Assembly: GCA_944384265.1 (NCBI GenBank)
Contig: CALWSR010000005.1
Span: 43,795-107,794 of the forward strand
Source of the DNA: an uncultured Clostridia bacterium
GTDB taxonomy: Bacteria > Bacillota > Clostridia > Lachnospirales > Anaerotignaceae
Direction of reading: 5' to 3'
Length of the DNA stretch: 64,000 bases
Numbering within the stretch: the stretch's first letter is position 1; every line of letters starts with the position of its first letter. Shown piece after piece: positions 54,900 to 64,000 of this stretch. A model generated the notes under the pieces. That model searched no databases, was not told the DNA's origin, and was given only the letters and a program-made list of their open reading frames with translations. Made by a program: the position numbers and the translations under genes.

Positions 54900-56004
54900 A
54901 TGTTCGAATTAGAACAAATTCGATTAGGACTTGCTTCCTATGACCAAAAATTAGAGGAAATGGGGGCTTCACTTTGACGTCGCAGGTGCAAAGCAGAAGA
55001 TAACAGAGCTGGAGGAATTGTCTGCCGACCCTGATTTTTGGACAGATATGGAAAAAAGCCAAAAAACATTGCAGCAATTAAAAGCATTGAAAACAAAGGT
55101 GGGCAGATATGAAGCACTTGTAACAAAATATGAGGACATTTTGACACTTGTTGAAATGGGCATGGAGGAAGAGGACAACAGCATTCTTTCAGAGGCAGAG
55201 GAGCTTTCTGAATCTTTTTTTGAAGAATATGAAAATTTAAAAATTTCCACATTGCTGGATGGAGAATATGACAAAAACAATGCCATTGTCACACTCCATT
55301 CCGGTGCAGGCGGTACAGAGGCCTGTGACTGGACCAATATGCTGTTTCGTATGTATACAAAATGGGCAGACAAAAATGGTTTCCAGGTAGAGATACTGGA
55401 TATGCTGGATGGAGAGGAAGCCGGACTCAAATCTGTGACCATACAGGTCAATGGAGAAAATGCCTATGGCTATTTAAAATCAGAAAAGGGGATTCACAGA
55501 TTGGTCCGTGTTTCTCCCTTTGACAGCTCAGGCAGACGCCACACATCCTTTGCTTCCTGTGATGTGATGCCGGAAATTGAAAATGATACAGAAATTGAAA
55601 TCAATCCCGAGGACATTCGTGTGGACACCTATCGTGCCAGCGGTGCCGGCGGTCAGCACGTTAACAAAACCTCCTCTGCCATTCGTATCACCCACAACCC
55701 CACAGGTATTGTGGTACAATGCCAGGATGAGAGAAGCCAGTTCAGCAACAAGGACAGAGCTATGAAAATGCTCAAAAGCAAGCTCCTTTCTTTAAAAATT
55801 GAAGAGCAAATGAAAAAGCTGGCAGAAATTCGTGGAGATGTGAAGGAAATTGGCTGGGGAAGCCAGATTCGTTCCTATGTGTTTATGCCCTATACATTGG
55901 TAAAGGACCATAGAACCTCTGAGGAAACAGGAAATGTGCAATCTGTCATGGACGGCAATATTGATAATTTTATTGGCGCCTATTTAGCATGGATACACAG
56001 CTAA
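54900..56004 (+). CDS. prfB: Peptide chain release factor 2 (programmed +1 frameshift)
   Basis: ATG 54900 opens 25 codons ending CTT followed by in-frame TGA (54975-54977) and C. A GGGGG run 5 nt before the CTT acts as the internal Shine-Dalgarno. A +1 slip at CTT-TGA continues as DVAGAKQKI, giving 367 aa. The protein has the SPF-type stop-codon recognition motif (VSPFDSSG) and GGQ (GAGGQHVNKTSSAIRI). RF2 reads TGA and TAA, so shortage of RF2 favours the slip: autoregulation. The CDS joins 54900-54974 and 54976-56004. Confidence 0.97.
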
Positions 56005-56020
56005 TGAGGAGGCCGTTTCT

Positions 56021-57025
56021 TTGAAAGAAATCAATATTACAAATCAGCAGCAAAATCAAAGACTGGACAAGTTTTTGCTGAAATATTTCAATAAAGCCTC
56101 CAAGGGCTTTGTGTATAAAATGCTGCGCAAAAAAAGAATCAAATATAATGGCAAAAAAGCAGAGGGCAGCGAAATTTTGAAAGAGGGCGACTGTCTGCAA
56201 TTTTATATTTCAGAAGAAACAATGGAAGGCTTTATGGAGGAAAAAAGCCTGCATAAAGCACAAAGACATTTTGCCATTGTATATGAAGACTGTGACCTGC
56301 TGGTGGTTTCCAAGCCGGCAGGGCTGCTGGTCCATCCCCAAAGGGCAGGAGAAAAGGAAACACTCATTGACCAAATATTATATTATTTGTATGAAAAGGG
56401 AGAATATATTCCTTCCAAAGAAAATACATTTACGCCTGCCATTTGCAATCGTCTGGACAGAAATACAAGCGGCATTGTCATTGCAGGAAAAAATTTAAAA
56501 ACGGTACAAGCAGTCAATGAGGCCATTGCCAAAGGAAAAATAAAAAAATATTATATGGTGCTGGTGAAGGGCATTGTTTCAAAGCAATCTGAAATGGTAA
56601 GCTATTTGCAAAAGGATGCTGTCCGCAACCAAGTGGCATTATACCAAAAAGAGGCAGAGGGCAGAAAAAAAATTGTAACAAAATATAGGCCCATTGCACA
56701 GGCAGAAGGCATGACGCTTTTGGAGGTGGAGCTAATCACAGGCCGCTCTCATCAAATTCGTGGGCAAATGCAGGCAATGGGACACCCTGTGGCAGGGGAC
56801 AGAAAATATGGCGACAGCCAATGGAACAAGCTGTTTGCAGAAAAATTTGGATTGTCTGCTCAGTTTTTGCACGCTTATGGTGTGCTGTGGCAGCAGACAA
56901 AAAAAGATGGTACTGTTTTTACACAAAAGCAGTGGATGGCTCCCTTGCCAAAGCAGCTGCAAGCAATTTATGATTTTTATTTCAAACAATCAAATATGCA
57001 GCATTTTTCAGTAAAAACAAAGTGA
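56021..57025 (+). CDS. RluC/RluD-type 23S rRNA pseudouridine synthase
   Basis: 334 aa from TTG 56021, 8 nt after AGGAGG. N-terminal S4 RNA-binding domain (RLDKFLLKYFNKASKGFVYKMLRKKRI), then the catalytic domain with LVVSKPAGLLVHP and the catalytic Asp in CNRLDRNTSGIV, and TGRSHQIRGQMQAMGHP. It isomerises uridines in rRNA; the exact positions cannot be told from sequence. Confidence 0.93.
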   Translation: MKEINITNQQQNQRLDKFLLKYFNKASKGFVYKMLRKKRIKYNGKKAEGSEILKEGDCLQFYISEETMEGFMEEKSLHKAQRHFAIVYEDCDLLVVSKPAGLLVHPQRAGEKETLIDQILYYLYEKGEYIPSKENTFTPAICNRLDRNTSGIVIAGKNLKTVQAVNEAIAKGKIKKYYMVLVKGIVSKQSEMVSYLQKDAVRNQVALYQKEAEGRKKIVTKYRPIAQAEGMTLLEVELITGRSHQIRGQMQAMGHPVAGDRKYGDSQWNKLFAEKFGLSAQFLHAYGVLWQQTKKDGTVFTQKQWMAPLPKQLQAIYDFYFKQSNMQHFSVKTK

Positions 57026-57057
57026 CGTGGTATGGGAATAAAAGAGGAGGTTACTAC

Positions 57058-57798
57058 ATGAAGGCAATTATTTTGGCGGCGGGTTATGCAACCAGATTAT
57101 ACCCTCTGACAAAAAATACACCAAAGGCGTTGTTGCCCATTGATAAAAAACCCATTATTGATTATATTGTAGAACAGATTAATGGCATTGAGGAAATAGA
57201 TGAAATTTATGTTGTTACAAATCATAAATTTGCACAAAATTTTCAAAGCTGGCAAAAACAAACCGTCAGCAGAGCAAAAATCACTGTTTTGGACGATGGC
57301 ACCACAACAGAACAAAACAGAAGAGGCGCCATTGGAGATATTTCATTTGTCATTGATGAAATGCACATCAAACAAGACCTTCTTGTAATAGCCGGAGATA
57401 ACTTTTTTACTTATTCCTTAAAGGATTACTACAATTTTTATAAACAAAAAAACAGGGATTGTGTTTGTGTCAAAATTTGGGAGGATGAAAAGACACTTTC
57501 CAATTTTGGCATTGCCCTTTTGGATGAAAAGGGAAAGGTGTTGGACATTGAAGAAAAACCAAAAAATCCAAAATCCAATACGGTTGTGTTTGCAACCTAT
57601 TTGTACCAAAGGGATACCGTTCCTCTTTTTAAGCAATATTTGATTGAGGGAAACAATCCCGATGCGCCGGGAAATTTTCCTGCATGGCTGTACCAAAAAA
57701 AGGAAGTATATGCCTATACATTTGAAGGAGAGTGCTATGACATTGGTACAATGGAGAGCTATGACCAAGTGAAAAAGCTGTTTGAAAAATCACAGTGA
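57058..57798 (+). CDS. Sugar-phosphate nucleotidyltransferase
   Basis: 246 aa from ATG 57058 behind GAGGAGG. Nucleotide-binding signature ILAAGYATRLYPLTKNTPKALLPI, later AGDNFF (metal Asp) and a C-terminal YDIGTMESYDQV. Such enzymes activate sugar 1-phosphates as NDP-sugars for surface glycans or phosphocholine-type decorations. No matching pathway genes are adjacent. Confidence 0.9.
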   Translation: MKAIILAAGYATRLYPLTKNTPKALLPIDKKPIIDYIVEQINGIEEIDEIYVVTNHKFAQNFQSWQKQTVSRAKITVLDDGTTTEQNRRGAIGDISFVIDEMHIKQDLLVIAGDNFFTYSLKDYYNFYKQKNRDCVCVKIWEDEKTLSNFGIALLDEKGKVLDIEEKPKNPKSNTVVFATYLYQRDTVPLFKQYLIEGNNPDAPGNFPAWLYQKKEVYAYTFEGECYDIGTMESYDQVKKLFEKSQ

Positions 57799-57880
57799 TA
57801 TATTGCAGCTTTTTATAAATAATGCTTTTGGCTGTCGGATTCGGCGGCCTTTTTTTACAAAAATAAGGAGGTTATGTCTT

Positions 57881-58867
57881 TTGGAATGGATAGAGGCTTT
57901 TGTTTCTACAACAAAAATAGGATTGGAAATGGTAAGCGGCTTGTTATATCAATGTGGTTTGACGGGGCTGATGATAGAGGATGAAACGGATTTTGAAGCA
58001 TTTTTGCAAAATCCCAATCGTCAGTGGGATTATGTGGAAGAAAAGCTGGTGGAGCAAAAACAAAAACAGCCTACGGGCATTACATTTTTTTTGAGAGATA
58101 ATGTTTATGGCATAGAGCAGCTTTCCCATATCAAAAGTGCATTGCTTTCGTTGCAGGAAACAGAAAAGGAGTTTGATTTAGGCACATTGGAGCTGACTGT
58201 CAAAAACATAAAGGAAGAGGATTGGTCCAATAACTGGAAAAAATATTTTAAGCCCTTTTCCATTGGAGAGAAAATGATGATAAAGCCCTCTTGGGAGGAG
58301 CTAAAGGAAGATACAGACAAAATTGTATTAGAAATTGACCCGGCCCATATTTTTGGCACAGGCACCCATGAAACCACACAGCTTTGTATTGAATTGATAG
58401 AAAGGTTTTTGAAAAAAGAAGATACTGTGCTGGATATTGGCTGCGGCAGCGGTATTCTTTCCATTGCATCGCTGCTTTTGGGGGCAAAGGAGGCAGACGC
58501 TGTGGACATTGACCCCAATGCCATTGCCGTTGCCTATGAAAATGCTGACAGAAACCACATTGACAAAAAGCAGTATCATGTGACAGCGGGAAATATACTG
58601 GAGGATGAAGCACTTCATAAAACATACAGCAAAAAGCAGTATGATGTGGTAGAAGCCAACATTGTGGCAGATGTCATCATAGCACTTTCCACTCAGGTGC
58701 CTCAATACATCAAAAAAGGGGGTATTTTTATATCCAGCGGTATTATACAGCAAAGGCTGGAGGAGGTTTATGATGCACTGCAAAGAAATGGCTTTGTACT
58801 ACTGGATACAAAATTGAAAAAGGACTGGGCGGCAGTTGTATGCCGTTATGAGGGGAAAATAAATTGA
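57881..58867 (+). CDS. prmA: Ribosomal protein L11 methyltransferase
   Basis: 328 aa from TTG 57881, 8 nt after AAGGAGGT; the open frame extends upstream without a start signal. N-terminal LEWIEAFVSTTKIGLEMVSGLLYQCG is the L11-binding domain. SAM-binding motif LDIGCGSGILSIAS, then DIDPNAI and NIVADVI. It methylates L11. rsmE follows downstream, the usual gene order, here separated by a family R repeat. Confidence 0.95.
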   Translation: MEWIEAFVSTTKIGLEMVSGLLYQCGLTGLMIEDETDFEAFLQNPNRQWDYVEEKLVEQKQKQPTGITFFLRDNVYGIEQLSHIKSALLSLQETEKEFDLGTLELTVKNIKEEDWSNNWKKYFKPFSIGEKMMIKPSWEELKEDTDKIVLEIDPAHIFGTGTHETTQLCIELIERFLKKEDTVLDIGCGSGILSIASLLLGAKEADAVDIDPNAIAVAYENADRNHIDKKQYHVTAGNILEDEALHKTYSKKQYDVVEANIVADVIIALSTQVPQYIKKGGIFISSGIIQQRLEEVYDALQRNGFVLLDTKLKKDWAAVVCRYEGKIN

Positions 58868-58973
58868 TATAAAACAATTTGTAGGAATGCTTATGGGAAA
58901 TGGTATTGTAAAAGCACATATATTCTAAAGGGCAGAATATATGGGGGATATTGTGCTGCATAAACATAAAAAA

Positions 58974-59175
58974 GGATATGGTATTGTAAATAGGAATTTT
59001 AAAAATGTCCCAATAGGATTGCTGTTACTTTCTTTTAAATCAGTACCTTTTAAAGCAATGCCCCAAACAGCTTAGGGCGTTGTCAGTGCCTGTCCCTTTT
59101 GCAGTCTAGGAAAGGGGGAGAAATGCACAGAGTCGGTTTTTATAGCCTTTTATTTCATAGGAAAGCAGCAGAATC
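58974..59175 (+). repeat. Gene-leader repeat, family R (upstream of rsmE)
   Basis: GGATATGGTATTGTAAAT, then TTACTTTCTTTTAAA, GCCCCAAACAGCTTAGGGC, GTGCCTGTCCCTTTTGCAG, GGGGGAGAAATGCA, and TTTTATTTCATAGGAAAGCA, ending about 15 nt before AAGGAGG. Very similar to the copy at 1865-2064 although one lies in the element and one next to a housekeeping gene. Confidence 0.75.
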
Positions 59176-59200
59176 TGAATAAAAATAAGGAGGCAAAAAA

Positions 59201-59923
59201 ATGCCCAAATTTTTTGTTTCAAAACAACAAATTGCAAATCAAATCACCATTTTGGATGAGGATGCAAAGCATATCAAAACAGTGCTGAGGGCAAAGCCGG
59301 GAGAAGAAATGACTGTTTGTGACGGAGAGGGTACAGATTATTTTTGCAAAATTAATGCTGTGGCAGAAAAAGAAATATTACTGGACATACTGGAAAAAAA
59401 GCCCTGCCAAACAGAGCCTGCTGTGAAAATCACACTGTTTCAGGGCTTGCCAAAGGCAGACAAAATGGATATGATTATACAAAAATGTGTGGAGCTTGGC
59501 ATTGACAGCATTGTACCTGTTGTCACAGAGCGTACCATTGTCAAATTGGACAAAAAAGAGCCAAAAAAAATACAAAGATGGCAAAAAATTGCAGAATCAG
59601 CGGCAAAACAAAGCGGAAGAGGAAAAATTCCATGTATCGAAAATGTGCTTTCTTTTTCACAAGCCATAGAGGAAAGCAAAAAGCTGTGTTCTGCTGTAAT
59701 ACCTTATGAAAAAGAATTACAAAGAGGTATCAAAGAATTTGTAAAAACATTTTCTGGTGATACATTGGGACTTTTCATTGGTCCGGAGGGAGGCTTTTCC
59801 TTAGAGGAAATACAGCAGGCACAAAAGGAGGGCATACTGCCCATTACACTGGGAAAAACAATACTGCGTACAGAAACGGCGGCCATTGTGGCAACGGCCA
59901 TATTGCTCCATGAGCTGGAATAG
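59201..59923 (+). CDS. rsmE: 16S rRNA m3U1498 methyltransferase RsmE
   Basis: 240 aa SPOUT methyltransferase: N-terminal PUA-like part (HIKTVLRAKPGEEMTVCDGEG), then LFQGLPKADKMDMIIQKCVELG, RTIVKLD, and the SAM knot LFIGPEGGFSLEEI and ITLGKTILRTETAAIVA. Full length. ATG after AAGGAGG, directly behind a family R repeat. It is followed 12 bp later by the nifS-like gene. Confidence 0.96.
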   Translation: MPKFFVSKQQIANQITILDEDAKHIKTVLRAKPGEEMTVCDGEGTDYFCKINAVAEKEILLDILEKKPCQTEPAVKITLFQGLPKADKMDMIIQKCVELGIDSIVPVVTERTIVKLDKKEPKKIQRWQKIAESAAKQSGRGKIPCIENVLSFSQAIEESKKLCSAVIPYEKELQRGIKEFVKTFSGDTLGLFIGPEGGFSLEEIQQAQKEGILPITLGKTILRTETAAIVATAILLHELE

Positions 59924-59934
59924 GGGGGAAAACG

Positions 59935-61086
59935 GTGATTTATTTTGATAACGCGGCAACAACAAGAGCCTCTGATGAAGTGGCAGAAAAAATGACTCAA
60001 ATGCTTTGTGAAAATTTTGGAAATCCTGCTTCTGTGAACAAATTGGGATTGCAGGCAGAAAAAGAAATCAGAAAAGCCACAGAAATATTGAGCAGAGGCA
60101 TCCATTGCAAGCCTTCTGAAATTTTTTATACTTCAGGAGGTACAGAGGGAGATAACTGGGCAATTTTTGGCACAGCACAGGGATATCAAAGGCAGGGAAG
60201 GCACATCATCACCACTGCCACGGAGCATCCTGCTGTGAAAAAGCCCTTGGAGGCGTTGCAGGCACAGGGCTATGATGTGACATGGCTTTGTGTAAACAGA
60301 GCAGGCCATATTGATTTGCAGGAGCTGGAAAAAGCCATTAGAAAAGACACCATACTAGTCAGCAGCATATTGGTCAACAATGAAACAGGCACCATACAAA
60401 ATGCTGTGGAAATGGGAAGCATCATAAAACAAAAAAATGAAAATACACTGTTTCATGTGGATGCAGTGCAGGCATTTGGCAAATATCCCATTGATGTGCA
60501 GAAAATGAATATAGATTTGCTGACAATGAGCGGACACAAAATCAATGGTCCAAAGGGAGTTGGTATGCTTTACAAAAGAGAGGGACTGAAAGTAAAGCCT
60601 TATATTTTGGGAGGCGGACAGCAGCAGGGACAGCGTTCCGGCACAGAAAACGGGGCAGGAGCCGCCGCATTGGGTGTGGCGGCAGAAATTTGTTTTCAAA
60701 ATATGCAAAAAAATCATGACAATGCTTTGCAAATCAAAAGGATATTGTCAGAGGGCATATTGGAGGAAATTGCAGATACACAAATCAATGGAGATACATT
60801 GGAAAAAGCAAGCCCTTATGTGCTGAATGTGACATTTAAAGGAATCAGAAGCCAAGTATTGCTCCATGCTCTGGAAAGTAAGGATATATTTGTTTCAGCA
60901 GGGTCTGCCTGTGACAGCAAAAAAAAGGTGGGCAGTGCTGTGCTGGAGGCAATGGGACTGGCTTTTTCGGAAATAGAAGGAGCGGTGCGGTTTAGCTTTT
61001 GTCAGTACAATACGGTGGAGGAGGCAAAGCAATGTCTGGAGCAATTAAAGGAAATTGTACCGTTTTTGCGCAAATATAACCGATAG
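59935..61086 (+). CDS. Cysteine desulfurase (NifS/IscS-like)
   Basis: 383 aa from GTG 59935. PLP enzyme: YFDNAATT start, TSGGTEGDNWAI, ATEHPA (His over the ring), HVDAVQAFGK, SGHKINGPKG with PLP Lys202, and the catalytic loop SAGSACDS with Cys326. It releases sulfur from cysteine as enzyme persulfide. The next gene is thiI, 12 bp downstream, so it probably supplies sulfur for 4-thiouridine in tRNA; no iscU-like scaffold is nearby. Confidence 0.95.
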   Translation: MIYFDNAATTRASDEVAEKMTQMLCENFGNPASVNKLGLQAEKEIRKATEILSRGIHCKPSEIFYTSGGTEGDNWAIFGTAQGYQRQGRHIITTATEHPAVKKPLEALQAQGYDVTWLCVNRAGHIDLQELEKAIRKDTILVSSILVNNETGTIQNAVEMGSIIKQKNENTLFHVDAVQAFGKYPIDVQKMNIDLLTMSGHKINGPKGVGMLYKREGLKVKPYILGGGQQQGQRSGTENGAGAAALGVAAEICFQNMQKNHDNALQIKRILSEGILEEIADTQINGDTLEKASPYVLNVTFKGIRSQVLLHALESKDIFVSAGSACDSKKKVGSAVLEAMGLAFSEIEGAVRFSFCQYNTVEEAKQCLEQLKEIVPFLRKYNR

Positions 61087-61098
61087 AGGAGAAACAAA

Positions 61099-62274
61099 AT
61101 GGAAGAAAAAGTATTGATTGTAAAATTTGGAGAGGTTGCCATGAGGGGCAACAACCGTCCTATATTTATATCACAGCTTGTCAAAACAATGCGGAACCGG
61201 TTGGATAAAATAGGAAATTTTTACATTGTAAAGGAGCAGGGCAGGCTGATTGTGGAAGACAGAGGCGGGGAAATGGACTATGACAGTGTGATACCTAACA
61301 TTGTGCCTATATTTGGCTTAGTAGGTGTTTGCCCAGGCATCAAAATGACAGACCAGTCTATGGAAAATTTGAAGGAAGCGGCATTGAGACATATGCAGAC
61401 ATTTTTTGGAAAAGAAAAAACCACATTTAAAGTGGCTGTGAAAAGGGCAGATAAGCGTTTTCCCATGACTTCCCAAGAGGCGGCGGCAGATATTGGCGGC
61501 TATATATTGGAAAAAATGGACAATTTGACAGTGGATGTGCATAACCCGGCTGTCACATTGCAAGTGGAATTGAGAAACGATGCTTATATATTCTCAAAGG
61601 TGATAAAAACATTTGGCGGATTGCCTGCCGGCTCCTCGGGAAAGGGTGTGGCACTGCTTTCCGGAGGCATTGACAGCCCTGTGGCGGCGTGGATGATGGC
61701 AAAAAGAGGCATTGCAGTGGAATGTGTTTATTTCCACAGTCCCCCCTATACCAGTGAATGGGCAAAACAAAAGGTGGAGGATTTGGCAGAAAGAATTGCC
61801 TGTTTTACAGGAGAGATAAAGCTTCATGTGGTACCCTTTACAGAGGTACAGCTTTATTTGCTGGAAAATGTGCCTCATGACAAGCTGACCATATTTTTGA
61901 AAAGGGCTATGATGAAAGCGGCAGAAGAAATTGCCAAAAAAAATAATGGACTGGCTTTGATTACAGGCGACAGCATTGGACAGGTGGCAAGCCAAACATT
62001 GCAAGGAATTCATGCCATCAATTCCATTTGCACCATGCCTGTACTCCGCCCCTTGGCCGGCATGGACAAACAGGAAATTGTGGATTTGGCAAAAAAAATA
62101 GGCACATTTGAAATTTCCATCAGGCCCTATGAGGACTGCTGTACCATATTTGTGGCAAAGCATCCGGAAACAAGACCCAAAACCAGTGTCATTGAAGCCA
62201 TAGAAAAAAATTTGACACAGCTGGAGGATTTGATAAGCAGTGCTGTATCAAAAAAAGAAAGCATTGAAAAATAA
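61099..62274 (+). CDS. thiI: tRNA 4-thiouridine synthetase ThiI (no rhodanese domain)
   Basis: 391 aa. N-terminal ferredoxin-like and THUMP domains (about 1-165), then the PP-loop ATPase LLSGGIDSPVAAWMMAKRG. It stops at about 390 residues, so the C-terminal rhodanese domain found in enterobacterial ThiI is absent, as in Bacillus, where a dedicated NifS partner donates sulfur. The upstream gene is such a partner. Confidence 0.96.
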   Translation: MEEKVLIVKFGEVAMRGNNRPIFISQLVKTMRNRLDKIGNFYIVKEQGRLIVEDRGGEMDYDSVIPNIVPIFGLVGVCPGIKMTDQSMENLKEAALRHMQTFFGKEKTTFKVAVKRADKRFPMTSQEAAADIGGYILEKMDNLTVDVHNPAVTLQVELRNDAYIFSKVIKTFGGLPAGSSGKGVALLSGGIDSPVAAWMMAKRGIAVECVYFHSPPYTSEWAKQKVEDLAERIACFTGEIKLHVVPFTEVQLYLLENVPHDKLTIFLKRAMMKAAEEIAKKNNGLALITGDSIGQVASQTLQGIHAINSICTMPVLRPLAGMDKQEIVDLAKKIGTFEISIRPYEDCCTIFVAKHPETRPKTSVIEAIEKNLTQLEDLISSAVSKKESIEK

Positions 62275-62283
62275 GGGAGAAAT

Positions 62284-63180
62284 ATGCAGATTAACAGATT
62301 ATTTGAAATGGTATATCTACTTTTGGAAAAAAAGAAAATAACAGCAAAGGAGCTTTCAGAAAGATTTGAAGTATCCCAAAGAACCATTTACAGAGATGTG
62401 GATATATTAAGCCAATGCGGTATCCCCATTTATACGGCAAAAGGCAGAGGAGGGGGGATTTCTCTGCTGGAGGGCTTTGTGCTTAACAAATCTGTCATGA
62501 CAGAGCAGGAGCAAGACCAGATATGGATGGCACTGCAAAGCTTGCCTAAGGCAGGCAGAGAAGACAGAAAAGAGATGATAAAAAAATATGGCAGTTTTTT
62601 TCAAAAATCCAATGAAAATTGGATACAGGTAGATTTTTCAAAATGGGGAGAACAAAAACAAGTGTTGTTTGAAACCATAAAAATGGCTATTTTTAACAAA
62701 AATGTGATTTCATTTTGTTATTATAACAGCAGGGGAGAAAAAACAGTTCGCACAGCAGAGCCTTATCAGCTTTGGTTTAAACACAGCAACTGGTATGTAA
62801 AGGCTTATTGCAGACAAAAGCAGGATTTTAGAATATTTAAAATAAGCCGTATGCAATCTGTTGTCATAACAGAGCAGCAATTTGAAGGAGTGTGGCAGCA
62901 AAAAGCAGAGCAGTATTTTGATACTGTCACAGATATGGTGACAGTACTTTTGGATATCAAAAAATCCATGGCATACAGAGTGTATGACGAATTTGAACAG
63001 GAGCAAATTGCATACACAGAAAATGGTGATTTTTTGGTGACAATGCAATGTGTGGAAAATCCGTGGCTGTATGGATATCTTCTTTCTTGGGGCAGCTATG
63101 CTTTTGTAAAAGAGCCTTTTTGTATCAGAGAAAAAATAGAGCAGGAATTAAAAAATATGGTAATACAGTATAAAATATGA
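62284..63180 (+). CDS. YafY-type transcriptional regulator with WYL domain
   Basis: 298 aa. N-terminal winged helix (NRLFEMVYLLLEKKKITAKELSERFEVSQRTIYRDVDILSQCGIPI), then a WYL domain (FCYYNSRGEKTVRTAEPYQLWFKHSNWYVKAYCRQ) and a WCX-like C-terminus. WYL proteins respond to nucleotides or other ligands. ATG after AAGGGAGAAAT. It probably controls the GyrI-like gene 60 bp downstream, a common pairing. Confidence 0.93.
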   Translation: MQINRLFEMVYLLLEKKKITAKELSERFEVSQRTIYRDVDILSQCGIPIYTAKGRGGGISLLEGFVLNKSVMTEQEQDQIWMALQSLPKAGREDRKEMIKKYGSFFQKSNENWIQVDFSKWGEQKQVLFETIKMAIFNKNVISFCYYNSRGEKTVRTAEPYQLWFKHSNWYVKAYCRQKQDFRIFKISRMQSVVITEQQFEGVWQQKAEQYFDTVTDMVTVLLDIKKSMAYRVYDEFEQEQIAYTENGDFLVTMQCVENPWLYGYLLSWGSYAFVKEPFCIREKIEQELKNMVIQYKI

Positions 63181-63240
63181 CATAAAGCTGTCCTATTTAT
63201 TGTGGTATGCTTTCTTTATCAAAAAAAGGAGGCGATAAAA

Positions 63241-63675
63241 ATGCAGTATGAAATTGTTTTTTTGGAGGAAAAGGTGGTGGCAGGCTTTTGTCAAAGAACA
63301 GGAAATGACAAATGTGATGTGACACAGGTGATTGGAGGGCTTTGGCAAAAATGGACAGAAGCAGAAAAGGAAATACAATATCAAAAATGCATTGGACTGT
63401 ATTCCCATTATGAAGGCATGGAATATGATGTTACAGTAGGCTATGAAATACAAAAGGGAGAAAAGGTCAATGAAAATATGGTTCAAAAAACCATACCCAA
63501 AGGAAAATATGCTAAATTTGTTTTGATAGGAGATGTGGTGAAAACAGTACAAAGGGCCTGGGAAGAAATTTGGAAAATGGATTTGCAAAGAACATTTACA
63601 GCAGATTTTGAAGAATATCAGCCGGGAGAAGATATGGAAAATATGGAAATACATATTTATGTAGCAATCAAATAA
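63241..63675 (+). CDS. GyrI-like small-molecule-binding protein
   Basis: 144 aa from ATG 63241 after AAAAAGGAGGCG. It has the duplicated SHS2-like layout of GyrI/AraC effector-binding proteins: VVAGFCQRTGND, GLYSHYEGMEYDVTVGYEI, IPKGKYAKFVLIG, and IHIYVAIK at the end. Standalone members bind or hydrolyse small cyclic compounds or act as drug-binding partners. Function here unknown. Confidence 0.88.
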   Translation: MQYEIVFLEEKVVAGFCQRTGNDKCDVTQVIGGLWQKWTEAEKEIQYQKCIGLYSHYEGMEYDVTVGYEIQKGEKVNENMVQKTIPKGKYAKFVLIGDVVKTVQRAWEEIWKMDLQRTFTADFEEYQPGEDMENMEIHIYVAIK

Positions 63676-63712
63676 ATTTTAATATGGATTGATATAGTCT
63701 GTAAAACAATGA

Positions 63713-63741
63713 AAAAAGGCCGCCCGTTGGAGCGGCCTTTA
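63713..63741 (+). terminator. Terminator after the GyrI-like gene
   Basis: AAAGGCCGC-CCGTTGGA-GCGGCCTTT, perfect stem with A- and T-flanks. A second hairpin AGGCTGC-AAA-GCAGCCT follows at 63761-63777. Confidence 0.85.
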
Positions 63742-64000
63742 GATTATTACTTTAGTGCCTAAGGCTGCAAAGCAGCCTTTTACAACCGCCCGCTCTGGGG
63801 GTGAGATGAAAAGCTTAAGCAAAAGCATCGAGCTTTGGTGTAAAATAGAGATGTTCAAGCCCAAATTTACACAAGAAAGGACGATGCTTTATGGCAAATA
63901 GTTTATCACATACAAAATGGGTGTGCAAGTATCATATCGTATTTACACCCAAGTATAGAAGAAAAATAATTTATTATGAGTTACGAGCGGATATTCAAAA
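63742..64000 (+). mobile_element. Left part of an IS200-type insertion sequence
   Basis: The stretch before tnpA contains a hairpin-forming block (AAAGCTT and, inverted, AAGCTC-like arms at 63810-63836) as expected for the subterminal structure at the left end of IS200/IS605 elements. The exact end cannot be fixed; the element continues beyond the window. Confidence 0.7.
63891..64000 (+). CDS. tnpA: IS200-family transposase TnpA, 5' part
   Basis: The first 36 residues are visible: MANSLSHTKWVCKYHIVFTP, then KYRRKIIYYELRADIQ, matching the highly conserved start of the Y1 HUH transposase of IS200. The HUH motif and catalytic Tyr lie beyond the window. It moves single-stranded DNA by cutting at hairpin-marked ends. 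The same sequence in decayed form is at 17041-17180. Confidence 0.93.
   Translation, partial: MANSLSHTKWVCKYHIVFTPKYRRKIIYYELRADIQ

Overview
The window looks like a chromosomal segment of a low-GC, endospore-forming Firmicute of the class Clostridia. The evidence is a complete spo0A, a WalRK (YycFG) locus with walH/walI/walJ/rlmH, strong AGGAGG ribosome binding sites with many TTG and GTG starts, a CIRCE heat-shock operator, and a cobalamin riboswitch ahead of a cobalt ECF transporter. I cannot name the species. I see no tRNA, rRNA or CRISPR array.

Layout. (1) 1-12815 is occupied by an integrative element. Bases 1-4284 and 8532-12815 are identical and diverge exactly at 4285/12816. At 4262-4305 an imperfect dyad is centred on the TT dinucleotide where the identity ends. 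I read this as the attP (element-element junction) of the encoded large serine recombinase. The complete unit is then 4285-12815 (8531 bp), and 1-4284 is the end of a preceding tandem copy (or of a circular form merged in assembly). The right end is fused to the 3' part of feoB (12816-13527), so the element sits in the ferrous iron transporter gene. Cargo: a 45-aa protein, a HAD phosphatase, a CoxE-like VWA protein with a MoxR ATPase, the recombinase, a lipoprotein and an uncharacterised 180-aa protein. (2) 13.6-16.5 kb is a copper module: CsoR-type operator, copA with a C-terminal CopZ domain that has its own start signals, and csoR. (3) 17-21 kb holds a decayed IS200, a glycosyltransferase, a beta-hydroxyacid dehydrogenase and a small Nif11-like gene. 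(4) 21.4-24.7 kb is the B12-riboswitch-controlled cbiQ-cbiO-cbiM-cbiN operon. (5) 25-37 kb carries scattered genes (SUKH protein, lipoprotein, GntR regulator, spo0A, CYTH protein, DJ-1 protein, amidase, ebfC, dnaX) separated by long gene-poor stretches. (6) 37-47.5 kb is the wal region: peptidase, walR, walK, a secreted protein behind a WalR box, walH, walI, murA, walJ, rlmH, recR. (7) 48-64 kb is mostly housekeeping: cfa, hsp20, HD hydrolase, secA, prfB (programmed +1 frameshift), an RluD-type synthase, a nucleotidyltransferase, prmA, rsmE, nifS-like, thiI, a WYL regulator, a GyrI-like protein, and the start of an IS200 at the right edge.

Two dispersed non-coding repeat families stand out. 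One, about 200 bp, lies directly upstream of the ribosome binding site of at least six different genes, always in the same orientation as the gene. The other, about 210-270 bp, is hairpin-rich with terminal inverted repeats (copies at 4.5 and 54.7 kb). Both occur inside the element and in the rest of the chromosome.
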